Positions 1 through 11,204 of a stretch of DNA of 64,000 nt are shown in pieces. The notes beneath the pieces are model-generated. The model was not told the origin of the DNA, ran no database searches, and saw only the letters and a program-made list of their open reading frames with translations. The stretch lies in assembly GCF_024713975.1 (NCBI RefSeq), contig NC_091107.1, forward strand, positions 14,993,501 to 15,057,500, written 5' to 3'. Position numbers and translations under genes: made by a program. The DNA is from Paralichthys olivaceus (lineage: Eukaryota > Chordata > Actinopteri > Pleuronectiformes > Paralichthyidae). Each line of letters begins with the position of its first letter. Position 1 is the first letter of the stretch.

Positions 1-184
1 ATAATCACAGCAGCAGAAGAAGAGACAGCCGCTAGCCGTTAGCTCTACAGCCCAAGCTAGCTAGTGTTAGCTGATATTTATCAATGCCCGCTTAGCGTCG
101 CAGCTGGTGTCGAAATAAAATCCTATGCTGCGTCAGAGAGGGGGGGAGACATTAAACAGTCCCTGACAGAGACCCAACGACAAC

Positions 185-3100
185 ATGGAGAAACAGTTGC
201 ACCTGAACCTGTTAGCTTCCAGACCTCCTATGGCAGGAGGTGTTCAGTCCAGCTCCAAGATGAGAATGGGGTGAGTTGGGATTTTAATCGTCTCGGACAT
301 TTAATCCACCAACACATCAGCTGCTCTCTGATCGTGAATATGATGCTGTCCTGTATATGTGCGATGTGTCTGAGGACAGCTGAGCTGTTAGCGTTAGCAA
401 GGCTGACTTAGCTACTGCTGCTAGAGTTATTGCTGGCGGATTAATAAGTCTTCTACAATACGGACATGTACCTGGTTTACCCAGCTGCTTTCGCATATAA
501 GCGCTTTTATAACTATTAGATATAATATAATACACATTCAGGTTGTAAATAGATGCATTAGCTTAGGTCTGTTAGGATGCACAGTGACCATTCATGGCAA
601 GATATCATAAACAGTGTCTGGAGATATTAATCTTAGTAAAGTCAGGTTAGATTTAAAGGTGAAAATGTCCGTCTCCAGGGTTCAGGGGCATGTTTACTTG
701 ACATTTAGAAAGCCAATGTGTAGTTAAAGCTTGTTTACACCACTATGGTATAACAGATGATTAAACAAGTTTGTGCTTTTATTAAAGATGAACCCATATT
801 TTACATTTCACACACACTTTCTCTCTCTCTCGAATTTCAAATGTTGTCGAGCTTTGAATATCTTTGTCCATTTTTAATCTGTACCAGCTATTTCTGTCTG
901 TATAGTGTGATCATGTGTACGTCATCAGAAAATGACTGTGTGTCTTAATATTGCTGATGTGATATGAGATTCATTTACATTTTGGTTGTATGTCTCTGTC
1001 ATACAGACCTGGTCGGAAGAGAGATTTCTCCCCGCTGCCCTGGAGTCATTACTACGAGACCATGGAAGACGTTGAGGTGGAGAATGAGAATGGCAAAGAT
1101 ATATCCTTGATTTCTGCTTGTATATGGAAAGTGAACAATTAAAAACTCAAATTCTGGGTGTGGCCGACAGTCACATGCAGCCTTTGATTCTACAAGATCA
1201 ATTCATATTTAGCTTCTTCGTTATACCAGTGAGTCATCAAACTTCAGTGTGGTACATTTGATGATAATGTTTTTTACAGCTCATGTTAGCTCTTTATTTA
1301 GCAGCCCTTTTAACTTTGCTTCCTGCACAGCTCTCGTTTGCATTTCCTTAACCGCAATGAACATTTTCAGAATTTACTGCAGTGGTTCCCACGGTCCTGT
1401 GCTGCTCCTGCTCCATGGAGGAGGCCACTCTGCACTCTCCTGGGCAGTGTTCACTGTGAGCATAACTACTATTACTAAAGCCTTCTAACCTCTTTAATTT
1501 GACAAAGGGGATGTTAAAATGCAGACCCATCAATGTGAATATTTATGAAGCTGCTTTTTTATTTCATTATATTTGCTCTGCCTTATTTGATGTGAATGTT
1601 TTCACGTGTGTCTTTGTAGGCCGTTATATGCAGCAGGATCACCTGTAGGGTGGTGGCTATGGACCTTCGAGCTCATGGTAAATATATGTAGGTAGTCGGA
1701 AGACACAACATTAGTCACATACTTAATTCTCAGTTTTAAAATAAAGATTCTGATGGAGATTAGTCAGTTTGGTCAGGTGTTGTGGTTAATCCTCTTTGAA
1801 TAACACTTTGCAGGAATATAAACACAAATAGAGTTTTCAGACATGACCTTGGCTACAGAGTCTACCCACATTTTGCCTTTCACAACACAGTGGGAGGTTT
1901 TCTGCACAGAAGTGCTCACAACAGCATCAAATTCTCTTCACTATTCAGACGAGAGGTGAAGTAGCCAGGTGCAGCTGGCAGAGACAAGAATCGACGAATT
2001 ATCGCTGCTGCGTAGATCATGTGATTTGGTTTACAGCACCCCGACACCGTGGTTGACTCTCATCACCACAAACTTTCTTTGTTGGTGATTTCTGTGTATG
2101 ATGCCGCTTTTTCACTTGCTTATCACTTACATAATTTGATATATGGTTATATATCAATCTTTTTTTCTCTGAAGCAGAGATTTAGTAACAGCAAATTAAT
2201 AACAAACTCCCTTCAATACATTTAGATTTTTTACACGGCTTTATTACTAAGCATAGAAATGTCTGTAATAAAGTATGTTGATGACATTGTGTCATCGACT
2301 CCAGCTGCATCTTCTGGCTGGTCATTTTGTTTTTTTATTAGTTCTGGTGAAATTTGCTTCTTTCTTTACCTGCAGGTGACTCCAAAGTGAAAAATCCTGA
2401 AGATCTCTCTGCAGATACGATGGCAAAGTAAGTTGCCGTGTGCAGTTAAGACAGACACTGGGTGTGTGAGAACCACTCACGCTTTAAAGATATTATGGGA
2501 TAGTTCACCGAAAAAATGAAAATTCACCCATTATCTACTCACCCCTATGCCAATGGAGGGTGGGTGAAGTGTTGAAATGATTGGCTGCAATGCTGTTTAC
2601 CTCTGAAACTCCAAAAGTGTTTTGTGGACTCAAACACTTCACCCACCCCTCCATCGGCATAGTGGTGAGTAGATGAGTGAATCTTTATTTTTGGGTGAAC
2701 TCTCCCTTTGAACATTGTAGCCTTGCATCATAATAACGTAAGTGAAACCGTTGAGTGCAGCATGGACCATGTAATGTGTCCCGTAACATGGTACATGTGG
2801 AGTCAGGCATCAGTCCGGTGGTTTCCTCAAGAATTAGTCTTGATATTTTTCTGTTCATATGTATAGAAACACTGACATTAAAAGGTTTATGTTTTTCTTT
2901 CATAAGGGATATTGGCAAAGTGATGGAGGTGCTCTACGGAGAGAACCCTCCTCCGATCATGATTATTGGACACAGCATGGGTGGGGCCATTGCAGTTCAC
3001 ACAGCCATTGCCAATCACATACCATCTCTGCTGGGCCTCTGTGTTATTGACGTTGTAGAAGGTAAGTGCTCACTCTTTGTCAAGTTGGTTCATCATAGAT

Positions 3101-5096
3101 AGATAGTTATATAGTTAACAAAGTTGATTTAATTTAATTTAAAATATATATGATAAATATTTATATTGACATAAAAGTACATTATCGGTCAGTATATTGA
3201 CGACAGTTCCATTTGTACATTTTATTCAGGTACAGCGATGGATGCTTTGAACAGTATGCAGAATTTCCTCAGAAGTCGGCCAAAGACATTTAAATCTCTG
3301 GAGAACGCTATTGAGTGGAGGTAAACAGGTTATTACAATACTCTCCTGCTATTTGGTAAATGTTAGCTAAACAGTGTCATAACCATTATTTACTAAAATC
3401 AATAGAATTCTTGTTAAACTAGCATTTTTTGTTTGTTTTTTTAAAATGTATTTTCTTGAACAGCTTCAATTTGTTGGTCATGCTCAAAATTGTTCTTTTG
3501 CTTTGCGCTCAGTGTGAAGAGTGGCCAGATTCGAAACGTGGAGTCAGCACGTGTGTCAATGGGAGGCCAAGTGAAGAAGTATGTTTATTCTCTCATTTGC
3601 ACATCAACTGCTGCATAGGTTTGCAAGTTTCATTAACCTCTATGCTGACATCCACAGATGTGAGGAGACAGCCAGCAGTCCTGGAGTCTCTAATAGCATT
3701 GAAGGTATAATAGAAGAGGACGAGGAGGAAGAAGCAGAAGAAGAATCCAACAAGAAAAGGATGAAGGAAGATGATCAAGAGGTGCTGCTCCTCCCTGTCC
3801 TTGTGTTTTTTTGTGTAACATGAACACTATGTGTATGAAAAGTGTAAAGTAGGTTAAAAACTCCCTTAAAGGGTTGATTTTGCTGATACAGATGAAAAAG
3901 GAAAGCATCTTCACCTGGCGAGTGGAGCTGTCAAAGACAGAAAAGTACTGGGAAGGCTGGTTCAGAGGCCTCTCTGCTCTCTTCCTCACCTGCCCTGTGC
4001 CAAAACTGCTTCTGCTCGCAGGTTAGGTCTAACACTTATTATTATTTCATACAGCATACATAAAATATACATGAGCTCGAAGTTCTGAGGGGATTTCAGG
4101 GCAGTCCCACTTGTTTAGAGGAATACAAACAATTGAATTGAAAGTTATTTTGCCTTTGGTTGCACAATTTCACCCCTGATGTGTTCCATTGTACAGGAGT
4201 GGACAGGCTGGACAAAGACCTGACTATTGGACAGATGCAAGGTAAGGAGAGCAGATGGAGAGCTACCAGTTTCTGTTTCTGTTTGATTGTTGTTACTGTA
4301 GAGCAGAGCACACAGACTTCAATCATATCCATGACGTCACTATTTGTCCACAGGGAAGTTTCAGATGCAAGTCCTCCCTCAGTGTGGTCACGCTGTCCAT
4401 GAGGACGCACCTGAAAAAGTAAATAAAAATCCGCTGTCCTTTACATATTGTCCTATGATGTTTGGTTCAAATAGGTTTTATGCCTCCATGCTGGAGCAGC
4501 AGCCAGTGGCTGGAGGGATTATGTTTTGGGGTTGTCTGTCTGGCCCATTCTTGTTAGCACGATGTGTCAAGAACGCCCTGAGGGAATTTCTTCACTTTTG
4601 ATACAAACATTAAATTTGACTTGCAGACAAATTGATTAGAATTTGGTGTTTCAAGGTCAAGGTGGCCTCACAAAACCTCTTTTGCCTTGTGAACACATTA
4701 TTTTAAATAACGCCTCAAGAGAATCCTGTGAAATTTTTAATTGCCGGTCAAGGTGACCTCACAAAACATTTTTCTTGCCTCTTGAGCATTATATCTCAAA
4801 TCTACCTTGACAGAATCCCTGTTGTCCTCCCCTTGTTATTTATAGTTTATTTGCCCTTTGTTAAAACTTAATCTTCTGTCATTTGTTTTTAGGTAGCAGA
4901 TGCTCTAGCAACATTTATGGTCCGACATAAATTCACTGACTTTAAGGAAGGATATCTGTGGTAAGTGTTACATTTTCAATTAGTTTATTTATTTACTGTA
5001 ACTTATAATAATAATTTCTCATCACCTTAGTATATTTATCATAAAGTACAATGAGATGTAATTCACTGTCCCTTTGTCTTTTTTTTCAACAGCTAA
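185..5096 (+). CDS. ppme1: Protein phosphatase methylesterase 1 (PP2A demethylase)
   Basis: The enzyme removes the C-terminal methyl ester from the PP2A catalytic subunit. Exons read: 185-270, 1007-1100, 1363-1455, 1620-1677, 2376-2427, 2907-3061, 3230-3320, 3513-3578, 3658-3781, 3892-4021, 4197-4241, 4354-4418, 4893-4960, 5093-5096. They sum to 1131 nt in one frame, 376 aa; the human protein is 386 aa. It is an alpha/beta hydrolase with the oxyanion strand LLLLHGGGHS, the nucleophile elbow GHSMGG (Ser about 151), Asp about 176 in CVIDVVEG, and His about 347 in CGHAVHED. An acidic low-complexity stretch lies in exon 9. The start was chosen because the N-terminus MEKQLHLNLLASRPP resembles the mammalian one. 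Intron 2 is AT-AC. The exon 9 donor (gtgctg) is weak but the frame and family alignment hold. The C-terminus differs from the mammalian end. ATTAAA at 5416-5421 is a possible poly(A) signal. Confidence 0.95.
1101..1362 (+). other. ppme1: U12-type AT-AC intron in ppme1
   Basis: The intron begins ATATCCTT directly after the GAT codon of GKD (1098-1100) and ends AC at 1361-1362. A perfect minor-spliceosome branch motif TTCCTTAAC lies at 1344-1352, about 10-12 nt before the AC. Joining these ends gives GKD then IFRIYCSGS, which fits the recalled mammalian protein (GKDTFRVYKSGS). The nearby AG at 1369-1370 would drop residues and break the alignment. Confidence 0.9.
2496..2708. mobile_element. Hairpin MITE in ppme1 intron 5
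   Basis: The two ends are inverted repeats: gggatagttcaccgaaaaa at the left, and the complement of gggagagttcacccaaaaa at the right. The arms continue inwards for about 80 bases, pairing the segments containing ctactcacc, ctatgcc and gggtgaagtgtt, around a loop of roughly 60 bases. There is no coding capacity. The ends match a non-autonomous DNA element widespread in spiny-rayed fish, from memory only. Confidence 0.75.
4490..4810 (+). repeat. Dispersed non-coding repeat in ppme1 intron 12
   Basis: The stretch has the motif order gagggaatttcttcac, aattgattagaatttgg, caaggtcaaggtggcctcac. The same order recurs at 28320-28460 and 46640-47130 in this window, so this is a dispersed family. It holds no sensible reading frame; the 85-codon frame at 4344-4601 only runs out of exon 12 into it. 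Confidence 0.6.
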
Positions 5097-6866
5097 TATC
5101 CACTTTTCTGTCTAAATATAGCCAGCAGATCTAGAAGAAAGAGTTGACCCTATCGTAGAATTTAACAGAAAATTGAGGAAAACGTAACTATTATTATTAT
5201 TATTATTATTTTTAATTTGCTTTTCTTATGTAGATATTTTGCCTTTCAGCCTTGCCTTATTTTTATTTTCAAAACACTGGGATTTGATTGTACTTTTCCT
5301 TTATAATATGTATATTTTTTAATTTCTGAAATGTAATGCTCTCCTCGTTTTCATGTTTTATTTTGAGTGATTGCATCATTGTTAGTGTGTTTGTAATCTT
5401 TGAATTCAAACAATGATTAAAGATGGATGCAGCAAACATGTGTCACCTGTGCTTCTACATTTGGTAGGTGTGTGAATTATTGAATGCTTTAAATGACCTA
5501 TAGATGAATGTTACTGGTGTTATGAGTAAGTGACAGTTGGTTCTGCTTACACTTGCTAATGCAAGACTTACCAATTACACCAAGAAATGCCTGAATTCAT
5601 TGAGACACTATTTTATTTCTAAAGCGGAGACGAAGACAATTTTACATTGGTAGCTTGTATTTCACTCTATGCAACATTGGGTGACACCTTTGCTTTGGCA
5701 GGCCCACGACAGGCTGATCAGACCTAGGTGCATGTCCCTAACATCTTGGAGCCTAGTTGGTGTCTTTACTCCTGATCCAGAGCCATTGGCTGCAGCGTTC
5801 TGCTAAAAACACCTTCTCTGGCAATAGTAGTGAAAGTAATTGAAAGTAACTGGTGACATGTTTTTCTCCTTTGTCTGGATAGGCACACAAAGTTCATCAG
5901 CAGGCATCAGCTGAGGTTGTCAATGTAGACTTATTCTACTCTGCTCTTCCATTGTCAGGGTTCTACATTTTAATTGAAAACTTTAATTAAAATTGCTTCA
6001 TTCTCATTCATGTCCCAGTACAGTAAAATGTATAATGAAAAGACAATTGTGCTAAATGTCAAAGAGCGGACAAACCAGAGGACAAAATTGCCTTTGTTGT
6101 TTTGAAATTGTACTTTATTTATGACAGAAATGTATGATACCTGACTCCTTTCATCAATCCTTAAGTTTTGTCAACATCTCAAGAAAAATTGCATGTCATT
6201 TTGCCTATGAAAAGTTTTTTTTACACGTTTCTGCAATTGTGGCTTCATACACAAATGTAACTCTACTTTACTTACATATGCAGTATCTAGCATTTGTTTT
6301 AAAGGTCCTTCCTCAGAGCATGATAAAGTATCGGAAGGAGGAGCTGTTCTCCTGCAGCCAAAAAACAACAGCAGAAAAACAAATGGAAAACAAAGTTTCA
6401 GTTTACAACAAAGGTGACGTGTTTTTCTTAATTTCCCTGATATACTGTATGCCAGGGAATTCAATGCAGGTTTTAATTGTCCCTCCAGAGATCAACACAC
6501 TCAGATATGTTTCAGAGATGTACAATGTTGACATATGAATTATTAATCAGCCATAATGATCACCACAGTCCTCCACAGACCTCAGGCCGCTGAGATTAAT
6601 CTGTGATATGAGTCTGTAAACAAAGCTGACGTGTTCTGAACAGGGACAGACATTTTTGGTTGCGTCATGTATTTTACACACATTTTCAACTAAACCTTAA
6701 AAACATATGGAACAAAGTTTAACTGGAAAAAAGTGCAACACCTTGCCACCGATGACAGTAAAACAAATTCTGTAGAATTCAATATTTTGATGCACAAACC
6801 AAATAATTGTTTGTGTGTATCAGGCCAGATGCACTAAACACTGGTTCATCAACCTGGATTTGGGTT
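5097..6866. other. ppme1 3' UTR and gene-poor spacer
   Basis: The first 350 bases are probably the ppme1 3' UTR, with a TTA repeat near 5186-5210 and ATTAAA at 5416-5421. The rest is AT-rich. The 134-codon frame at 6134-6538 has no recognisable domain and biased, AT-driven composition, so it was not called. Confidence 0.5.
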
Positions 6867-7128
6867 TTAAAAAATTAATTTCCTTGCAAAAAAAGTGCTC
6901 GTACAAATAAATATGGGCTCAGATACAGCTGCCATTTTAATAGCATGATGTGTTGATTGCATTTAATTTGACACAGACATTCCAGGTCCCCAGATGATGA
7001 AATGTGACTGATGAGGCTTTTGTGCTATCCATATATTGAAAAATAGTATTTCAATCCGATACTCACTGTAGGTTTATGAAAGAATACCTAATGATATCCC
7101 TAATAAGTCTTGTCAGCCTCAGCTGTAC

Positions 7129-7528
7129 TTAAAGGTACAGTGTGTAGAATTTGGTGATATCTAACGTTGAAGACATGTTGAAGATATTGAAGATTGAAAT
7201 TGCATGTTGCAGCTGAACACCCCTCACCTCCCCCTCTCTTTCCAATCATGAAAAAGAACCTGTGGTAGCTTCAGTTGTCATAAAAACTCAAAAGGTGTTT
7301 AGTTTGTCCAGTCTGGACTAATGTAAAAAACATGGCGGCCTCCGTAGAGAGGGTCCCCTAAATGTTAATTTAAAGTATTCAAAATAAAGGGCCTTTTATC
7401 GGGTAAAGAAAACTACAATTTGTGCAATTTAGATGAAAGGAACTAGTGAAAACATCATGAGGATTATTCTACATTAAATTTCTGCCAATAGTTCCCTTTT
7501 ACCTAAATCTTACACACTGGACCTTTAA
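7129..7528. mobile_element. TTAA-flanked MITE, array unit 1
   Basis: The element starts TTAAAGGTACAGTGTGTAG and ends with the near-inverse (tcttacacactggacctttaa), with TTAA at both edges. That suggests a piggyBac-like TTAA target site; this is an inference. It is about 400 bases and non-coding. The sequence, including a segment around aaaaacatggcggcc, matches from memory an element very common in perch-like fish. Because it sits at the same place in all four units, it inserted before the tandem duplications. Confidence 0.75.
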
Positions 7529-8070
7529 AGTTTAATAGATACAAACATGCTTATATGCTGTATCACTCTATTACACTGACATATGAGAAGTGAGCCCAGC
7601 TGACTGTCCCTATGTTCAACAGAAACTTTGTTAGAATATTTACATGCTCACAAACATTGGCAGTGTTTCTGTATCACATGACATGATGATAACTTGCAGA
7701 TGCACTCATGACTGTAAATACAGTTCAGCCAGGTGAATAGGGCCGAGCCTGACAAAGTTGACATGTGCTACAAAGGTCAGTGTACAGGGGGCAAACTGAT
7801 TATGTATGAAACTACACCTGAAAACATTCCACAAATTTGTCATCTACAAAAAATACAGAAGTTTCCAAATTGCTTATATTACTGCTATGTTGTTTTTATT
7901 TGTTCTACTAAGTTTCTCTGTGAACTAGTTTCACTGTTCAGCGTCACACAGGTCCAGTAAATACGACTATTTCAAATCTACCACACTAAAAAGCTAAAAC
8001 TATAAAACAACAACATATTAAATGGACTTAATTCTGCTCTCCTTACATCCTTAACTATTTACAAAGAATT

Positions 8071-8073
<3 letters not shown>

Positions 8074-8106
<33 letters not shown>

Positions 8107-8222
8107 CACCAAATTAATTTAAGGTTAATATTTATTCTTTTTGTATATAACATAATGTATTTTGTCATTGTAGTTACATTATTGTTTTCACATAAACTAT
8201 AATCAGTTTTACAGTTGACACC

Positions 8223-8271
<49 letters not shown>

Positions 8272-8325
8272 GTATATATACATAAATATATGTATATATA
8301 AATATATATATATATATTTATGTAA
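8074..8325. repeat. TA-rich microsatellite tracts upstream of OR copy 1
   Basis: There are two tracts, (TA)n at about 8075-8102 and an imperfect TA/TG/AA-TA tract at about 8226-8325. They are separated by conserved sequence. The equivalents in units 2-4 (about 11757-11775 and 11897-11990; 15418-15435 and 15562-15650; 19079-19097 and 19224-19310) differ in length and pattern and account for much of the unit length difference. Confidence 0.85.
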
Positions 8326-8749
8326 ACTGTTTCTGCTGCACAGAATTTCTCTGACTACTTCAAAGAGAACATGAGTGATGCAGAGCTTTGATTGGTTGTT
8401 ACACTGACACAGGTGATGATGTCAACACACAGAGGACATAGAAAAAAGAAGGACATGTCAGCTGGAGCCTGAATCACTCTTCAGATTTGTCGCCTTAATT
8501 GTCAAATAAAGTTGGACCAAAGTGGCGGCTTGTAAGTGATGTGTCTCATACACTAAATCTGTTTATCATGTCTTCAAATTCACAGATTCTATTTACTGAC
8601 CATAGTTTTTTATTGTAATACTGTCTAATTGTTGTGCTCATGACATAATGTTCTGAAACAGGCTTCACTTTTCATGACTGTTCATGGTGATGTGTCTGCT
8701 CTGTTTGTGTGTGCATCTGCCTTCACAGACGCTGCACAAAGCTGCGGTC

Positions 8750-9673
8750 ATGAACGCCACCACAGAGGTGACCCAGCAGTATCAGAAACCTTTGAAAGTT
8801 GTGCTGTCCATGCTGCCGTGTCTTTTCTTCCTGTACGTAAACGGAGTCATGGTCTTTGCCTTGCTGAGGAAGCCTCTCTTGCTGGAGTCCTCTCGTTATA
8901 TCCTGTTTGCTCATCTGCTCCTCACTGACTCTATGCAGCTTGTGATCGCTATGCTGCTGTACATCTTTGCTGTGACCATGGTCAAAATGATCAGCTATCT
9001 GTGTGTTGTTATCACAATGATTGCAGTCATCGCTGTAAAATTGTCGCCCCTCAACCTGGCTGTGATGTCTTTGGAGAGGTATGTTGCCATTTGTTTTCCA
9101 CTGAGGCATGTAGATATTGCCACCACCAGGAGGACAGGCAAGGCCATTGCTGTGATATGGACAGTGGCCTCTTTGGACTCGGTCACCCAGATTTTCGTGT
9201 TTGTCAGTCTCGAGAACAAAAGCTTCACTGTGCCGAGGTTCTGCGACAAGAACAGTGTCTTCAGGCTACAGATTTTTTCCACTTTAAACATGGCCTTCAA
9301 CATCTTGTATTTTGTATTGGTGGGCTTGGTTATCATTTATACATACGTTGCTATCATGATTACTGTGAAGTCGGCCTCCTCCTGTAATCATAACGCCAGC
9401 AAGGCCCACAGGACAGTGCTGCTGCATCTGCTTCAGTTTTGTCTGTGTCTCACCTCCACTCTGTTTAGCATGATCAACTCCAGCAGCCTGTGGAACATTG
9501 ATCGTACCATGGCCATTCATGTTCAGTACACTCTCTTTTTGAGTCTCATCATTTTTCCCAAGTGTTTGAGTCCTCTCATATATGGCCTCAGAGATCACAC
9601 CTTCAAACACATCTTCATATTCTATTTCACCTTTGGGCTCAAAAGCAATGTGAGGTCATTTACCAAGACCTGA
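8750..9673 (+). CDS. Odorant receptor 131-2-like GPCR, copy 1
   Basis: This is a seven-transmembrane, class A chemosensory receptor of the fish OR131 type, expected on olfactory sensory neuron membranes. The start chosen is MNATTEV (307 aa), because a splice acceptor (cttcacag, ending 8728) precedes it and OR131 proteins typically begin with a short glycosylated N-terminus (N2-A-T). An in-frame ATG at 8684 would add 22 residues but lies before that acceptor. Visible motifs are FFLYVNGVMVF in TM1, ESSRYILFAHLL in TM2, MSLERYVAICFPLRH at the end of TM3 (ERY replaces DRY), and SPLIYGLRD in TM7. The coding part is a single exon. A 5' non-coding exon ends at the donor at 8532 (cttgtaagt), and a 3' UTR intron starts at 9685. 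Copy-specific residues include N243, S245-S246-L247, Q259 and S265. The OR131 label is from memory. Confidence 0.88.
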   Translation: MNATTEVTQQYQKPLKVVLSMLPCLFFLYVNGVMVFALLRKPLLLESSRYILFAHLLLTDSMQLVIAMLLYIFAVTMVKMISYLCVVITMIAVIAVKLSPLNLAVMSLERYVAICFPLRHVDIATTRRTGKAIAVIWTVASLDSVTQIFVFVSLENKSFTVPRFCDKNSVFRLQIFSTLNMAFNILYFVLVGLVIIYTYVAIMITVKSASSCNHNASKAHRTVLLHLLQFCLCLTSTLFSMINSSSLWNIDRTMAIHVQYTLFLSLIIFPKCLSPLIYGLRDHTFKHIFIFYFTFGLKSNVRSFTKT

Positions 9674-9684
9674 TTTCAAATACA

Positions 9685-9823
9685 GTAAGTGTGTTTATAT
9701 CTTTTCTTTCATAATCATGTTTTGGATAAGTACCTTTTTTGTGTGTGTATTTTTCGAGGTGTATGGTTTGTGATCAAATTCAACTCAGAAATGAATGTAA
9801 TCAATATTATGTTTGTTTTGCAG
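9685..9823 (+). other. 3' UTR intron of OR copy 1 (conserved in all copies)
   Basis: A strong donor gtaagtgtg begins 12 bases after the stop codon and a strong acceptor ttgttttgcag ends at 9823. The following exon is non-coding and A-rich, with ATTAAA at 10050-10055. The intron is present at the same place in units 2-4. Being so close to the stop, it would not be expected to trigger nonsense-mediated decay. Confidence 0.6.
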
Positions 9824-10843
9824 ATGATGATGAGGAAGAAATGGAGCTATTAGAGTTGTTAATTCTGAGAATAGAATTCTGTTTTAAATCATGTCTGATA
9901 TTTGTCTTTGTGGTGAAGAATGGATTCAGATTTTACTGATTAAAGAGAAGTGGAGCTTTTTGATCACAGAAGTCTTTACATACAAGTCAGGGTCACTGTT
10001 AATGTTCCTCATGAACTACATGTTGATAAAAATTATGAAAAGCTTTTATATTAAACATCTCAACTCTTTCATAACATTCCTGATCTCTCCACTTAGTTTG
10101 TATAGTTTATGTTCATTATAAATATGTTTAGGTTTTAAGTAATAATGTTTAGAAAAATCATATAATGAGCCAGAATGCATGCAGAGGGTTTCAGAAGTAT
10201 ATTATTCACTTTAGGTTCTATTCTTTTAATCCAAAATAGGATTGATATATATTCACACATTTAATTAACTGTTTGTGCCACATGACGGGAAACACAGTAT
10301 CTACAACAAATGCTGAAATTGCATTATTACAGGGGAAAATATCAACATCAAAAATTTAAAGCTCTAACATCTTTATTAATTGACAGATGAGGTTTGTTAG
10401 TGTTTCATTCACATCATTTTGCTTCAGTTTACTGTAATGTAAGTTCTTTATTCATGCTAGGATCATTAATAATTCTGCCGTCTCTTGACTTTCACAAATT
10501 CATTTTAATGAACGTGTATGATTTTTGGATGTTTTGTGTTTCTAGGTAAATAATAAAAATGATAACAAGCTACATTACCTTATTAAAAAAATAATTTCCT
10601 TGCAAAAAAAATCCACAGTGCTCATACAAATAAATATGGGCTCAGATACAGCTTCCATTTTAATAGTATGATGTGTTGATTGTATTTAAGTTGACACAGA
10701 TATTCAGGGTGAAATGTGACTGATGAGGCTTTTGTGCTACCCATATATTGAAAAAAAGTATTTCAATCCGATACTCACTGTAGGTTTATGTAGGTTTATG
10801 AAAGCATACCTAATGAGCAAAGTCTTGTCAGCCTCAGCTGTCC

Positions 10844-11204
10844 TTAAAGTCTCAGTGTGTAGAAGTTTGTGATATATAGTGTTAAAATTGCATGTTGCAG
10901 CTGAACCCCCCCCCCTCTTTCCAATCATGAAAAAGAACCTGTGGTAGCTTCAGTTGTCATAAAAACTCAAAAGGTGTTTAGTTTGTCCAGTCTGGACTAA
11001 TGTAAAAAACATGGCAGCGTCCGTAGAGAGGATCCCCTTGATTTAAATATAAAGTATTTAAATATATAAAGGATCTTTTCTGGGGTAAAGAAAACTACAA
11101 TTCATACAATTATACAATTATTGAAAAACATCATGAGGATTATTCTACATTAAATTTCTGCCAATAGTTCCCTTTTACCTAAATCTTACACACTGGACCT
11201 TTAA
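10844..11204. mobile_element. TTAA-flanked MITE, array unit 2
   Basis: This is the unit 2 copy of the element at 7129-7528. It is about 40 bases shorter, has a C-rich run (10905-10914), and its left end reads ttaaagtctcagtgtgtag rather than ttaaaggtacagtgtgtag. Confidence 0.72.

Noticed and set aside
6134-6538. 134-codon frame downstream of ppme1
   Set aside because: No family resemblance, no splice context, low-complexity hydrophobic and AT-rich content.
7733-7960. 75-codon frame upstream of OR copy 1, repeated in units 3 and 4 (and altered in unit 2)
   Set aside because: It repeats only because the unit is duplicated. In unit 2 an indel changes its second half, and it matches no family.
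8723-9109. Antisense and alternate-frame open stretches over the OR coding exons
   Set aside because: These are shadows of the conserved receptor frame, which alone has GPCR motifs.
9891-10121. 76-codon frame in the OR 3' UTR, repeated at 17219 and 20863
   Set aside because: It lies in the spliced 3' UTR, is lost in unit 2, and has an AT-driven composition.
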